This document shows positions 34,956 to 44,739 of a stretch of 62,923 bases of DNA, piece after piece (position 1 is the stretch's first letter; every line of letters begins with the position of its first letter). Made by a program: the position numbers and the translations under genes. The stretch spans positions 1 through 62,923 of the forward strand of contig CACWZI010000002.1 of NCBI GenBank assembly GCA_902765305.1, in the 5' to 3' direction. The notes below the pieces were generated by a model, which was not told the origin of the DNA, ran no database searches, and saw only the letters and a program-made list of their open reading frames with translations. Origin of the DNA: an uncultured Eubacteriales bacterium (GTDB lineage: Bacteria; Bacillota; Clostridia; Christensenellales; Aristaeellaceae).

Positions 34956-34987
34956 ACAGCGAATGCAGCGGGCATTGGCTGTTTTTT
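34956..34987 (+). terminator. Riboswitch-controlled terminator upstream of dapA
   Basis: ACAGCGAATGC pairs with GCATTGGCTGT (one mismatch) and is followed by six T, 50 nt before the dapA start. Confidence 0.85.
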
Positions 34988-35039
34988 ATAGGTATACCGA
35001 ATTGCAATATGCGGAACAACGCCACAAAGGAGCATCGTT

Positions 35040-35927
35040 ATGAGCAAGAAGACCATTTTCCGCGGCGCCGCCACGGCGCTGATCACCCCCCTGACCCACG
35101 CCGGCGTGGATTACGAGGCCCTGGGTCGGCTGATCGACTGGCAGATCGACCAGGGCATCGACGCTCTGGTGATCGCCGGCACCACCGGCGAGGGCGCTAC
35201 CCTGACCTATGACGAGCATCAGGAGGTCATTCGCTACTCGGTGGAGCGTGCGGCGGGGCGCGTGCCCATCATCGCGGGCAGCGGCTCCAACGATACCAGC
35301 CGCGCCATCACCCTGTCCCGCTTTTCCTGTGATGCCGGAGCCGATGCGCTGCTGGTGGTGACCCCCTACTACAACAAGGCCACCCAGAAGGGCCTGATCG
35401 CCATGTACAACGCCATCGCCGACGCGGTGGACAGGCCCATCATACTGTACAACGTGCCCTCCCGCACCGGCGTGGGCATCGAGCCCAACACCTACCTGGC
35501 CCTGGCCGAACACCCCAACATCGTGGCCATCAAGGAGGCCAACGGCAACATCTCCAAGATCGTGGAGACCGCCCGACTGGTGGGCGACAAGCTGGACATC
35601 TACTCCGGCAACGACGACCAGGTGGTGCCGATCCTCTCGATGGGCGGCAGCGGCGTGATTTCGGTGCTTTCCAATGTGATGCCGGCCCAGACCCACGAGA
35701 TGTGCCAGCGCTTCTTCGAGGGCGACCTGGCCGGGGCGGCGAAGCTGCAGATGGATTACCTGCCCCTGATCAACGCCCTGTTCAGCGAGGTCAACCCCAT
35801 CCCCGTGAAGGCGGCCATGGCGGCCATGGGCTGGTGCGAGAATTATCTGCGCATGCCCCTGACCCGTATGGAGCCCGAGCACTGGGAGAAGCTGAAGACC
35901 ATCATGCAGGCGCACAAGCTCATTTAG
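35040..35927 (+). CDS. dapA: 4-hydroxy-tetrahydrodipicolinate synthase
   Basis: 295 residues. The TIM-barrel aldolase motifs are intact: GTTGEGATLTYDEH, YYNKATQKGL with the active Tyr, NVPSRTG and IKEANGNISK with the Schiff-base Lys. It condenses pyruvate with aspartate semialdehyde, the committed step to lysine and diaminopimelate. AAAGGAG precedes the ATG. It is first in dapA-dapB-dapH-deacetylase and is controlled by the lysine riboswitch. Confidence 0.97.
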   Translation: MSKKTIFRGAATALITPLTHAGVDYEALGRLIDWQIDQGIDALVIAGTTGEGATLTYDEHQEVIRYSVERAAGRVPIIAGSGSNDTSRAITLSRFSCDAGADALLVVTPYYNKATQKGLIAMYNAIADAVDRPIILYNVPSRTGVGIEPNTYLALAEHPNIVAIKEANGNISKIVETARLVGDKLDIYSGNDDQVVPILSMGGSGVISVLSNVMPAQTHEMCQRFFEGDLAGAAKLQMDYLPLINALFSEVNPIPVKAAMAAMGWCENYLRMPLTRMEPEHWEKLKTIMQAHKLI

Positions 35928-36013
35928 AATGAGGAATGAGGAATCAGGAATGAAGAATGCCTGTCCAAATTCCTTGCTGAATTACAGAAGTATTATGAGG
36001 GTGGGGTTATATA

Positions 36014-36742
36014 ATGAGAATTGTACTGAACGGCGCGAAGGGGCGCATGGGGCGGATCGTGGATAAAGCCGCGGCGGACAGTGGCCATGATGTCGTCGCC
36101 CGGGTGGACTTCGGCTACGCCGAAGGCGAAGGCCTTCGGGCGCTGAATGAATACCAGGGACCTGCGGACGTGGTCGTCGACTTTTCCAACCACGCGGCCA
36201 CGGCCCAGGTGACGGAATACTGCGTAAAGCGTGGCCTGCCGGTGGTCGTCGCCACCACGGGCCAGACCAAAGAAGAGCAGGCCATGATCGACGAGGCGGC
36301 GAAAGCCGTGCCGGTATTCCTGTCGGCGAACATGTCCCTGGGCGTGGCACTGCTGGCGGACCTGGCGAAGAAGGCGGCGGCGGTGTTCCCAGACGCGGAC
36401 ATCGAGATCGCCGAAAAGCACCACAACCAGAAGTTGGACGTGCCCAGCGGCACGGCGCTGCTGCTGGCCCGGCGCATCAAGGAGGCCCGGCCCGAGGCGG
36501 AGTTTGTGATTGGCCGCCACGAGAACGGCAAGCGGACGCAGAAGGAGATCGGAATCCACTCGCTGCGCCTGGGCAACGAGGTGGGCATTCACGAAATCAT
36601 TATCGCCACCGGCAGCGAGACCGTCACCCTCAAGCACGAGGCGGAGAACCGGTCGCTGTTCGCCCAGGGGGCGCTGGCCGCCGCCGCGTTCATCGTGGGG
36701 AAGGCCCCGGGCATGTACGACATGAGAAGCATCATAGAGTGA
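36014..36742 (+). CDS. dapB: 4-hydroxy-tetrahydrodipicolinate reductase
   Basis: 242 residues. The nucleotide-binding [10 protein letters not shown] motif is at the N-terminus, and the substrate-binding [15 protein letters not shown] region is intact; this short form resembles Clostridial DapB. It reduces the DapA product with NAD(P)H. A heptamer-like GAATGAGGAATGAGGAA run lies between dapA and this gene (35928-35955). Confidence 0.96.
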   Translation: MRIVLNGAKGRMGRIVDKAAADSGHDVVARVDFGYAEGEGLRALNEYQGPADVVVDFSNHAATAQVTEYCVKRGLPVVVATTGQTKEEQAMIDEAAKAVPVFLSANMSLGVALLADLAKKAAAVFPDADIEIAEKHHNQKLDVPSGTALLLARRIKEARPEAEFVIGRHENGKRTQKEIGIHSLRLGNEVGIHEIIIATGSETVTLKHEAENRSLFAQGALAAAAFIVGKAPGMYDMRSIIE

Positions 36743-36752
36743 GGTGAGCGCC

Positions 36753-37445
36753 ATGAATGCGCAGGATTTGATCAACTATATCGCCAATTCCGAGAAAAAG
36801 ACGCCGGTGAAGCTGTATATCAAGGAAAAGGCGCCCATCGACTACGGCGACGCGAAGGTGTTCGGAGCGGGGGACAGGATCGTGTTCGGCGACTGGACCA
36901 AACTGGGCCCCATCATCGAGCAGAACCGGGAGCGCATCGAGGATATCGTGATCGAAAATGACCGGCGCAACAGCGGCGTGCCGCTGCTGGACATGAAGGC
37001 TGTGCCCGCCCGCATCGAGCCCGGCGCAGTGATCCGCGAGCAGGTGACCATCGGCAGGAATGCCGTCATCATGATGGGCGCGATCATCAACATCGGCGCG
37101 GTCATCGGTGAGGGCACCATGATCGACATGGGCGCGGTGCTGGGCGGCCGGGCCACCGTGGGCAAAAACTGCCACGTGGGCGCGGGCGCGGTGCTGGCCG
37201 GGGTGATCGAGCCGGCCTCCGCCACGCCGGTGATCATCGAGGACAACGTGCTCATCGGCGCCAACGCCGTGGTCATCGAGGGCGTGCACGTGGGCAAGGG
37301 CGCGGTGGTCGCCGCAGGGGCCATCGTCATCGAGGACGTACCCGACAACGCTGTCGTGGCCGGCTGCCCCGCGAAGGTCATCAAGCAGGTGGACGCAGGC
37401 ACCAGCCAAAAGACCGCGCTGGAGGCGGCGCTGAGGAAGCTATAA
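36753..37445 (+). CDS. dapH: Tetrahydrodipicolinate N-acetyltransferase
   Basis: 230 residues from the ATG at 36753 with GAGGTGAG upstream; the frame extends back to a GTG. An N-terminal domain is followed by a left-handed beta-helix of hexapeptide repeats ([21 protein letters not shown]..., about 105-190). Members of this family acetylate tetrahydrodipicolinate, so the organism uses the acetylase route to DAP, not the succinylase or dehydrogenase routes. The stop TAA at 37443-37445 is the first codon of a nested palindromic element. Confidence 0.96.
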   Translation: MNAQDLINYIANSEKKTPVKLYIKEKAPIDYGDAKVFGAGDRIVFGDWTKLGPIIEQNRERIEDIVIENDRRNSGVPLLDMKAVPARIEPGAVIREQVTIGRNAVIMMGAIINIGAVIGEGTMIDMGAVLGGRATVGKNCHVGAGAVLAGVIEPASATPVIIEDNVLIGANAVVIEGVHVGKGAVVAAGAIVIEDVPDNAVVAGCPAKVIKQVDAGTSQKTALEAALRKL

Positions 37446-37446
37446 C

Positions 37447-37619
37447 TTCTGATTTGTCGGGGAGAGGGGGAGCCCTATCCCCCGCTTCGCGGGTACTTCC
37501 CCACTGCGGTGGGGAAGCTTTTGGGTGCATCAAGCCGCTTCTTTAGCTTCCCCACCGCAGTGGGGAAGTGGCCCGAAGGGCCGATAGGGCTCCCCTTTCG
37601 TCAGATCCACAAATCAGTA
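37447..37619. repeat. Nested palindromic element, copy C (173 bp)
   Basis: Starts TTCTGATTTGTCGGGG, one base after the dapH stop, and ends with an inverted but less perfect CACAAATCAGTAG. The inside has GGGGAGCCCTATC with GATAGGGCTCCCC, and CTTCCCCACTGCGGTGGGGA with a mirrored CTTCCCCACCGCAGTGGGGA. It separates dapH from the deacetylase gene. Confidence 0.75.
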
Positions 37620-37638
37620 GTTATCAAAGGAGTATACT

Positions 37639-38790
37639 ATGCCTGACTATCTCTCCGAGGCTCAGAGCATCGCCCCCGAACTCATCGCCCTCCGACGCGC
37701 CTTCCACATGGACCCGGAGCTGGGGAATCATGAGTTCCATACCGCTGCGCGGATCGAGGAAACGCTGAATGGGTGGGGGATTCCCACCCGGCGGCTGCTG
37801 GACACGGCGGTGGTGGGGCATCTGGACGGCGCGCTGCCGGGGCCGACGGTCGCACTGCGGGCGGACATGGACGCGCTGCCGCTGGCGGAGGCCACCGGCG
37901 CGGACTTTGCTTCCAGGAATGAAGGTGTGATGCACGCCTGCGGCCATGACGTGCACATGACCGCAGCCCTTGGCGCGGCGCGGCTGCTGGCATCTCACAG
38001 GGACGGCTTGAAGGGCAGCGTATTGTTCCTGTTTCAGCCCGACGAGGAGGGCCGGGGCGGGGCGCAGCGCATGATCGAGGCCGGGGTTCTGGAGGGCGTG
38101 GACGCGGTATTCGGAGCCCACGTGTCTCCGGAACTGCCCCTGGGCCACGTGGGCGTGCGCTACGGCAAGTTCTACGCCGCCTCGGACACCTTCAAGATCG
38201 TCGTCCACGGCGTCAGCGCCCACGGGGCCGAGCGGGAGAAGGGCATCGACGCCCTTGGCGCGGCGGCGGCGCTGGTGAGCCGCCTGATCGACCTGCCCAA
38301 GTGCCTGCCGGGCGAGCGCGCCGTGCTGTCGGTGGGGTCCTTCCATGCGGGCGCGGCGGAGAACGCCCTGTCGGACCGGGCCGAATTCGCGGGCATCATC
38401 CGCACGCTGGGGCCTGCGGCGCGCTCGGAGCTGAAGCGCCTGTTCCGCCTGGCGGTGGACGAGATCACGGCGGCCTGGGGCGCGACGGCGGAGGTGACGC
38501 TGCGGGAGAGCTATCCCGGCGTGGTGAACGACGACGCCATGACCGCCCTGGCTGAGGACGCTGCCCGGCAGCTGCTGGGCAGGGACAGTGTGCATGTGAT
38601 CGAACGCCCCACCATGACCACCGAGGACTTCGGCTATTTCCTGATGGAACGGCCCGGCAGCTTCTATCACATCGGCGCAGGCTGCAGCCTGCCGCTGCAC
38701 AACACCGCCTTTCTGCCCGACGAACAGGCCCCTGTCGTTGCTGCCGCCGTACACGCCGCGGTAATCCGAAAATTCCTGATGGATGCATGA
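37639..38790 (+). CDS. M20-family amidohydrolase, probable N-acetyldiaminopimelate deacetylase
   Basis: 383 residues. The metal-binding motifs are those of M20D/YkuR enzymes: ALRADMDALPL, HACGHDVHMTAALG and the late EDFGYF. It removes the acetyl group from N-acetyl-LL-DAP, following DapH. It is in the dap operon, separated from dapH only by the palindromic element. The missing aminotransferase of the pathway is not in this window. Other M20D substrates are possible, but operon context favours DAP. Confidence 0.9.
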   Translation: MPDYLSEAQSIAPELIALRRAFHMDPELGNHEFHTAARIEETLNGWGIPTRRLLDTAVVGHLDGALPGPTVALRADMDALPLAEATGADFASRNEGVMHACGHDVHMTAALGAARLLASHRDGLKGSVLFLFQPDEEGRGGAQRMIEAGVLEGVDAVFGAHVSPELPLGHVGVRYGKFYAASDTFKIVVHGVSAHGAEREKGIDALGAAAALVSRLIDLPKCLPGERAVLSVGSFHAGAAENALSDRAEFAGIIRTLGPAARSELKRLFRLAVDEITAAWGATAEVTLRESYPGVVNDDAMTALAEDAARQLLGRDSVHVIERPTMTTEDFGYFLMERPGSFYHIGAGCSLPLHNTAFLPDEQAPVVAAAVHAAVIRKFLMDA

Positions 38791-38840
38791 TAAACCGGTA
38801 AAAAGCAGTCGGTCGCACCGACTGTTTTTTTACCGGTTTA
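38791..38840 (+). terminator. Nested terminator of the dap operon
   Basis: TAAACCGGTAAAAA pairs with TTTTTACCGGTTTA around an inner stem CAGTCGGT/ACCGACTG, with T-rich 3' arm. The sequence is almost fully palindromic. Confidence 0.9.
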
Positions 38841-38914
38841 TCATGAACTCTTTTGCGCTGATGATCGTCAAATGATATAAAGGGTATGTACCGGCGGGAC
38901 AATCCCGCCGGACG

Positions 38915-39130
38915 TCATCGCATGTCGCCGTCGGGCTCGCCCACGCGCTCGCGGAACAGCAGGGATATGCACCACAGGGCGGCTATGCCCACGACGGTGT
39001 AGATCACGCGGCTGATGGTCGCCGCCTGCCCGCCGAAGAGGTAGGCCACCAGGTCAAAGCGGAACAGGCCGACAAGCAGCCAGTTGATGCCGCCGATGAT
39101 GCTCAGCAGCAGGGATATGCGGTCCAGCAT
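38915..39130 (-). CDS. DUF378 (YuzA-like) small membrane protein
   Basis: 71 residues from the ATG at 39130, which has AGAAGGAG 9 nt upstream; an upstream ATG at 39139 sits too close to it. Two hydrophobic helices: LLLSIIGGINWLLVGLF and VIYTVVGIAALWCISLL. The pattern INWLLVGLFRFDLVAYLFGG is that of DUF378. Function unknown. Confidence 0.9.
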   Translation of the reverse strand: MLDRISLLLSIIGGINWLLVGLFRFDLVAYLFGGQAATISRVIYTVVGIAALWCISLLFRERVGEPDGDMR

Positions 39131-39253
39131 GATTGACATCTCCTTCTCTCAGCCGGTGTTCCGGCGTGATGCTCTTATGTTGGCCCCTTTTTCGCAAAAT
39201 ATACCGAAGCCGGAAAAATTTGCAACGCCGCTGTGAAATCTTCAGGCATCGTG

Positions 39254-39281
39254 TTGACATCGCGCGGGCAAATGTTATACT
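39254..39281 (+). promoter_or_regulatory. Promoter of the SH3-domain protein gene
   Basis: TTGACA (39254-39259) and TATACT (39276-39281) are 16 bp apart, with GGAGG 10 nt before the ATG at 39344. Confidence 0.75.
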
Positions 39282-39343
39282 TGGAATTGGATTCGCGGAG
39301 GCATAAAACAGCTGCTTGCAAACCGTTCAGGAGGTACATATTG

Positions 39344-40261
39344 ATGAAAAACCGCATTATCAAGGTTTTGGCCATGGCTGTGGCACTGATGCTGATTCTG
39401 GGTCTTGCGCTGGCGGAGGTGCGCACCACCGGCGACGTCTGGCTGCGAACGGGCCCTGGACTGGATTACGATGCCGTATCCATATTGTCGTCGGGCAAGA
39501 GCTTCGAATATCTGGGAGAATCCAGCGTGGACGAGCGCGGCGTTGCCTGGTACAGGATCATCGCCGGTGAAAAAGAAGGCTGGGTGTCCTCACGGTATAC
39601 CGAGCTGATCGGGGAATCGGCGAAGGCGGTGGACGAGGCGGAGGTCGCCGAAGCGGTCGAGCCTGCCCCCACCGATGCGCCGGCCAGCCAGAACGCGCTT
39701 TTTGCCGGCTTGCTGTTCGGCAGCGATGCTTCCAAAGAGGAGACCGATGAAAAGGCCGAAGTTGAGGGCACAGATGAACCCGTGACGGATGCGCCTGCGG
39801 AGGAACCGGCAGAGGAAGCTGCCGAAACGCCTACGCCCGTCTCAGCGAATGCGCCTGCCAGGACCGTGGAGCTGTCCACCTACTACCTGCGCAACCTGGT
39901 GGAGGCGGCCAATGAAATCGGCCTGATTTCCTATCGACAGGTGGAATCCGAGGTGCCCTATCAGTACTACGACAAAGCCCTGATCCTTGCCGGCAACCAG
40001 CAGGTGGAGAGCATCGTGGTATACGGCCCGGGTTATGAGATTTACGGCGTGTCTGTGGGCATGGATATCAATGCCGCCAGGGCCTGCCTGAACGCCGCCG
40101 GGCTGGACTACGTGGAATCAGTCAACGGCGTCACCTATGAGCACAAGGCCACCGGAGCCTCCCTGTTTACCGATCCCAGTGGCCACGATTCCTGCATCAA
40201 CGTGTGGGTAAACGATGGCGGTACCGTCACGGAGATCGACTGGTCGACGTATACCGGCTGA
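39344..40261 (+). CDS. Secreted protein with an N-terminal bacterial SH3 domain
   Basis: 305 residues from the ATG at 39344 with CAGGAGG upstream. A signal peptide (VLAMAVALMLILGLALA) is followed by an SH3b domain (about 25-90; VRTTGDVWLRTGPGLDYDAV and GWVSSRYTELIG), a long acidic Ala/Glu/Pro linker, and a C-terminal unknown domain (about 170-305). SH3b domains bind peptidoglycan, so it probably acts at the cell wall. It is monocistronic. Confidence 0.8.
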   Translation: MKNRIIKVLAMAVALMLILGLALAEVRTTGDVWLRTGPGLDYDAVSILSSGKSFEYLGESSVDERGVAWYRIIAGEKEGWVSSRYTELIGESAKAVDEAEVAEAVEPAPTDAPASQNALFAGLLFGSDASKEETDEKAEVEGTDEPVTDAPAEEPAEEAAETPTPVSANAPARTVELSTYYLRNLVEAANEIGLISYRQVESEVPYQYYDKALILAGNQQVESIVVYGPGYEIYGVSVGMDINAARACLNAAGLDYVESVNGVTYEHKATGASLFTDPSGHDSCINVWVNDGGTVTEIDWSTYTG

Positions 40262-40271
40262 CGGGATAAAA

Positions 40272-40325
40272 ACAGGGGGCTGCCTCAAATTGACCTATCG
40301 GAATCAATTTGGGGCAGCCCCCTGT
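40272..40325. terminator. Bidirectional terminator
   Basis: A 22-bp stem starting ACAGGGGGCTGCCTCAAATT (one G-T) closes the SH3 gene and the convergent deacetylase gene. Confidence 0.88.
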
Positions 40326-40334
40326 TCTATGCGT

Positions 40335-41606
40335 TTATTCCAGCACCTTCCGCTGGGTTTCGATGTCGGCCTCGCCGGTGGCGGGCAGTCCGTGATCCTG
40401 CTGGAAGGCAGCGATGGCCTTCACGGTCTGCGGACCGTAGTAGCCGGTGGAGGGACCGTCCATCTTCAGGTAGCCCATGGCCCGAAGCTTTTCCTGCAGC
40501 TGCAGGGCCACCCAGGTGTATTCGCCCTCCACCAGGGTGTGGTGGTCGTCCACGTTGTATTCCGGGGTCGGCATGGCGGCGTCGGTCTGGGCGGAGGTCT
40601 CGTTGCCCGGCAGGTTGAACAGCTCGTTCAGCGTCACCAGCTTGTAGCCCTTGGAGACGGCCCAGGGGATGAACTCCTCCAGCTTCTTGGTGTCCGGGTC
40701 GGTGCAGTGGAACAGGTACACCTGGCCGGGAGCCAGCGATGCGCGGATGTGCTTCATGTCGGAATCCGAGCCGGAGACGCTCCAGTTGGCGATGCCCAGG
40801 TAGCCCAGCTGCTTCAGGTAGCTGTGGATGCGGGGGTCGGTGTCGCCGTCGCCGCCCATCAGCCGCAGGAAGTGCTCCTGGTAGTGCACGCCCAGGGCCT
40901 TGTCCAGCGCGGCGTCCTGCTTCCATATCTCGGCGGCCATCTCGTCGTCGGACATGCGGAAGATACGGGAGTGGCTGTAGGTGTGGTTTTCGATCTCGAA
41001 GCCCAGGTCGAAGGCGCAACGCTTCAGCAGCTTCGGCATGCCTTCCTTCGACAGGGTCTCACCCACGGGGAACAGCGTCAGCTTGCCACCCGCGGCCTCC
41101 GCAGCCCTTGCGATGCGCTCCAGGTTCTTGACCTGATAGCAGTCGTCCACGGTGATGGCGATCTTTTTCGATTCGATCCCGGCGCTGTGGATCACCGGCA
41201 GATACGAAAAGGGCGTGGGTTCGGGGGTGGTTTCCGGCGTGGGTTCGGGGGTTGGTTCCGGCGTGGGTTCCGGCGTCGGTTCGGGCGTGGGCTCGGGTGT
41301 CACCAGGGGAACCAGCGTGATCACCGGTGCTTCTTCGGCCCTGTGGAGGTCAGCGGTGTCGGCCTCGATTCCGGCACGGGTCTGCACCTCGCTGGCGGCG
41401 GGCACATTTGCGGCGGGCATGGACAGCAGCCGGACGGCCAGCACGATGAGCGCCAGCATGCCCAGCGTGAACAACAGCGCCGGCAGCAGGCTGTTCTGCT
41501 TGCGCTTGCGGCGCTTTCTGTGGTGGTTCTGTACGCGCTTCGCGGTGCGCGGATCGATGCGCCGGACGGAATTCCGGCTTGCCGCTCTTTTTGGATTGCG
41601 ATTCAT
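40335..41606 (-). CDS. Membrane-anchored polysaccharide deacetylase with peptidoglycan-binding domain
   Basis: 423 residues. A basic N-terminus and one helix (LLPALLFTLGMLALIVLAVRLL) anchor it; a PEPTPEPT linker follows (about 105-132). The NodB domain has KIAITVDDCYQ (Asp-Asp kept) and the HxxxH of ENHTYSHSR. The C-terminus is a peptidoglycan-binding type-1 domain (LQLQEKLRAMGYL ... GYYGPQTVKAIAAFQQDHGL). It probably deacetylates cell-wall glycans. Convergent with the SH3 gene through a terminator. The VDDC sequence where TFDDG is usual is slightly unusual. Confidence 0.86.
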   Translation of the reverse strand: MNRNPKRAASRNSVRRIDPRTAKRVQNHHRKRRKRKQNSLLPALLFTLGMLALIVLAVRLLSMPAANVPAASEVQTRAGIEADTADLHRAEEAPVITLVPLVTPEPTPEPTPEPTPEPTPEPTPETTPEPTPFSYLPVIHSAGIESKKIAITVDDCYQVKNLERIARAAEAAGGKLTLFPVGETLSKEGMPKLLKRCAFDLGFEIENHTYSHSRIFRMSDDEMAAEIWKQDAALDKALGVHYQEHFLRLMGGDGDTDPRIHSYLKQLGYLGIANWSVSGSDSDMKHIRASLAPGQVYLFHCTDPDTKKLEEFIPWAVSKGYKLVTLNELFNLPGNETSAQTDAAMPTPEYNVDDHHTLVEGEYTWVALQLQEKLRAMGYLKMDGPSTGYYGPQTVKAIAAFQQDHGLPATGEADIETQRKVLE

Positions 41607-41775
41607 AAACCGTCCCTCCTGTCTTGACGCGGCGCGGTTCAGGGCTTATACTTGAACTGAAGATGCGAGTATGACGATTGTGCAACAACAATGATTATAG
41701 CCACAAACGCGGCGTATATCCATCACATTGCGCTAATAAGACGTGACATTTTTCTGAACTGTTGCGGCGCTTTCA

Positions 41776-42534
41776 ATGAAAAATTCTGGAAAAGGAAGTG
41801 CGACGACTGTGCGGTTGGACAAGGCGGTGGCCATGACGGGGTTGACGCGCAGCGAGGCGCGCAAGGCGATCGTGGCGGGGCGCGTGCAGGTGGACGGCCG
41901 GCCGGTCCGGGACGGGGCCATGCAGGTTCAGCCCGGGCAGGTGACCATCGACGGGTCCGCGCCGGTGGAGGCCGGCGAGCTGTACATCATGGTGAACAAG
42001 CCCGCAGGGGTACTCACGGCCACCGAGGACCGCCGCCTGCCCACGGTGCTTGAGCTGCTGCCTCCGGCGTTGCGCCGCAGGGGGCTCGGGCCGGTGGGCC
42101 GGCTGGATAGGGACGTGACGGGACTGGTGCTGCTGACCACGGACGGACAGCTGGCCCACCGGCTGATTTCCCCCAAATGGAAGGCGGAAAAGCAGTATCG
42201 GGCGCGATGTGAGGGGCGATTGACGGCCAATGAGGTGGAAGCCTTCGCCCAGGGCATATCGCTGTCCGACTTTACAGCGCGGCCCGCGCGGCTGATACTT
42301 CTTGAAACCGGTGACGAAGGCTCGACGGCGGACGTCGTACTGACCGAGGGCAAGTTTCATCAGGTCAAGCGCATGTTTGCCGCCGTAGGCCATCCGCTGG
42401 TCGCCCTGGAGCGGTTGCGCATCGGGCCCCTCGCCCTCGATCCGATCCTCGGACCGGGTCAATGGCGGCACCTGACCGAGGGGGAAGCAGACGCGCTATA
42501 TAAGTCCTGTCAAATGAAATCGGGAGAGGATTAG
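41776..42534 (+). CDS. rsuA: RsuA-family 16S rRNA pseudouridine synthase
   Basis: 252 residues. An S4-like N-terminus (VRLDKAVAMTGLTRSEARKAI) precedes the catalytic domain with GRLDRDVTGLVLLTTDG, whose Asp forms the adduct. The family modifies a uridine of 16S rRNA. It is 3 nt from the next gene, so both form one operon. Confidence 0.9.
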   Translation: MKNSGKGSATTVRLDKAVAMTGLTRSEARKAIVAGRVQVDGRPVRDGAMQVQPGQVTIDGSAPVEAGELYIMVNKPAGVLTATEDRRLPTVLELLPPALRRRGLGPVGRLDRDVTGLVLLTTDGQLAHRLISPKWKAEKQYRARCEGRLTANEVEAFAQGISLSDFTARPARLILLETGDEGSTADVVLTEGKFHQVKRMFAAVGHPLVALERLRIGPLALDPILGPGQWRHLTEGEADALYKSCQMKSGED

Positions 42535-42537
42535 ACT

Positions 42538-43125
42538 ATGCCGGACCATTATTATACCGAAATCCCAAGCTCTGCCCACGATGAGCGCCGGGTCGCGCTG
42601 CGGGCGCTGGGGAACGAACTGACCTTTATTACCGACGCGGGCGTGTTTTCCCGGGACGGGCTGGACCGGGGCACCGAGGTGTTGCTGGAAGCGCTGCCGG
42701 CGCTGTCGGGCCGGGTGCTGGACCTGGGCTGCGGCTGGGGCGCCGTGGGGGTCGCTCTGGGCAAGCGCTGGCCGGGGCTGGAGATCGTCATGACCGACAT
42801 CAACAGCAGGGCCGTCGGGCTGGCGCGGCGCAACCTGACCGAAAACGGCGTGAAGGCCACGGTGGTACAGGGCGACGGCTTTGCCGCCGTGGAGGGAAAG
42901 TTCGACGCCATCGTTACCAATCCGCCCATACGCGCCGGCAAGGCGGTCATCTACGGCCTGTTCGCCCAGGCGCGGGATCATTTGAAGCCGGGCGGGGCGC
43001 TGTATGTCGTCATTCGCAAGCAGCAGGGCGCGCCTTCGGCGTTGAAGTACCTGAAGGAGATCTATGCCCGGGCCGAAACCGTGGACCGCGGGTCGGGCTT
43101 TCACGTGTTGCGGGCACAGCTGTAA
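42538..43125 (+). CDS. RsmC-like class I methyltransferase (small domain form)
   Basis: 195 residues with VLDLGCGWGAVGVALGKRWP (SAM loop), VTNPPIRAGK (the NPP motif of N2-guanine methyltransferases) and GGALYVVIRKQQGA. E. coli RsmC is about 340 residues, so this single-domain form lacks the N-terminal half; similar short forms are known in Firmicutes. It is coupled with rsuA, in line with 16S rRNA modification. Confidence 0.88.
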   Translation: MPDHYYTEIPSSAHDERRVALRALGNELTFITDAGVFSRDGLDRGTEVLLEALPALSGRVLDLGCGWGAVGVALGKRWPGLEIVMTDINSRAVGLARRNLTENGVKATVVQGDGFAAVEGKFDAIVTNPPIRAGKAVIYGLFAQARDHLKPGGALYVVIRKQQGAPSALKYLKEIYARAETVDRGSGFHVLRAQL

Positions 43126-43338
43126 TGAAAGGGAATTCATTGGATACCGCCACGTCGGTTTGCCAGGATAATATTGAATTTTTTTCGTTTAATGAAGCAT
43201 GAATGAAGCATGAATTCAAGTTTCCTGTTGCGAAAAATGTAAAACGATGGTATAATGTTAAATGATGAGTCTTCGGAAGCTGATTGAGGCGCGGTCAGCA
43301 TCGTGCGTGTGCCGGAAGGCGGATAAAGGAAAACGGAT

Positions 43339-44739
43339 ATGCGAATAGCGCGTGTTTTGCTGGTGATCGTGGCCGTGATATGCCTGGGGGTGGCGCTGTC
43401 CTACCCGTTGCGCTATCGCCAGGCGCAGGAGAAGAACGATACAGACATGGGGGATTTGGCCGAGATGCGCCAGCAGGCGCGGCAAGGCCAGGTCGACCGT
43501 GCGCAGGACGATGTGGTTTTTCCAGCGCTTCCCGCAAGGTTTGCGGATGGCTTGGACGACGAAGCGGTCGTCCCGGACGGCGAAAGCGGACCGGAAAGCG
43601 AAACGGGAGAGGCGATAAGCGGGGCGGGCGGAGATGCCGGCCAAGCTTCCGGGGACAGCGCATCTTCGGCTTCCTGGGGGAATGGAAGCGACGTGTCGGA
43701 GACGGCGATTTCCCCGGAAGAGCCGTCGGACAGAACTGGCGACAGCGGGACAGGTGCTCGGGAAGATTCAACGGAGAAAGCCGGTGACAGGTCCCGGGAG
43801 GACGCTTCGGAAGCTGACGGCAGGATCGCGGCTGGGCGCGCGGAGGATCGGCATGACAGTGCTGAAGGCATGGATGCCGTTGACGGTCCGGTTGAGGGAC
43901 TCGAGGGCACCGTCGTGCCGGTGGTAGAGGCAGGGCCGACGCCCGAGCCGACACCGACACCCGAGCCGACGCGGGAGCCCAACTATTGGGACCTGGGAAA
44001 ATATTACGCGCCGACGCCCGAACCGACGCCCACGCCAAAGCCGGTGGAAGGACCAACCGTCGCGCCGACGCCGACGCCCGACCGTTCCATTCGCAATGGG
44101 CCATTGCCCTACGCGCTCCGGGACAAGGCGGAGTTGGACGAGACGGCCATATTGCCCGAGTTGAAGGATATCTACGCCCTCAATAAGGATCTGATTGGCT
44201 GGATCAACATCCCCGACACGGTCATCGACTATCCGGTGGTCCAGGCGGAGGACGGCGAGTTTTACCTCACCCACGACTTCTACGGCGAGGAAAACGTCAA
44301 CGGCCAGATCATACTGGACAAGCTGTGTGATCCCTATACGCCCAGCTACAATCTGGTCGTCAGCGGACACCACATGAAGAACGGTTCCATGTTCGGCGGT
44401 CTGCCCCAGTACCGGACCAAGAGCTATTGGGCGAAGCATCCGTTCCTCGAATTTGACTCGCTGATGGAGCGCAAGATCTACGTGATCTTCGCCTGCTTCT
44501 ATTCCGCGGATTACGACGAGGACGAGACGGGGTTCCGATACAACGCCATCATCGATTACAAGATCGATGCCGACCGCTGGCTGGAGGAGATCGAGGAAAA
44601 CCAGCTTTACGATACAGAAATCGAACGGGAATTCGGCGACGAATTCATCACACTGACAACCTGCGATCGAGCGCGCCACCGCAACGGAAGATTTGTGGTG
44701 GTGGGCCGAAGAATACGGGAAGGGGAGAGTTTTGAATGA
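43339..44739 (+). CDS. Class B sortase with long disordered N-terminal region
   Basis: 466 residues. An N-terminal helix (RVLLVIVAVICLGVALSYPLRY) anchors it; residues 40-250 are low-complexity Asp/Glu/Ser, then Pro-Thr. The catalytic domain (about 255-466) has LVVSGHHMKNGSMFGG (catalytic His), ITLTTCDRA with the Cys, and the Arg shortly after in NGRFVVVGRR. Class B sortases attach iron-uptake or pilus-type proteins; no clear sorting-motif protein adjoins. The stop overlaps the next start (ATGA). Confidence 0.88.
   Translation: MRIARVLLVIVAVICLGVALSYPLRYRQAQEKNDTDMGDLAEMRQQARQGQVDRAQDDVVFPALPARFADGLDDEAVVPDGESGPESETGEAISGAGGDAGQASGDSASSASWGNGSDVSETAISPEEPSDRTGDSGTGAREDSTEKAGDRSREDASEADGRIAAGRAEDRHDSAEGMDAVDGPVEGLEGTVVPVVEAGPTPEPTPTPEPTREPNYWDLGKYYAPTPEPTPTPKPVEGPTVAPTPTPDRSIRNGPLPYALRDKAELDETAILPELKDIYALNKDLIGWINIPDTVIDYPVVQAEDGEFYLTHDFYGEENVNGQIILDKLCDPYTPSYNLVVSGHHMKNGSMFGGLPQYRTKSYWAKHPFLEFDSLMERKIYVIFACFYSADYDEDETGFRYNAIIDYKIDADRWLEEIEENQLYDTEIEREFGDEFITLTTCDRARHRNGRFVVVGRRIREGESFE

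Noticed and set aside
38791-38840. Attachment site
   Set aside because: The palindrome is a good terminator and no integrase or duplicated core is nearby.
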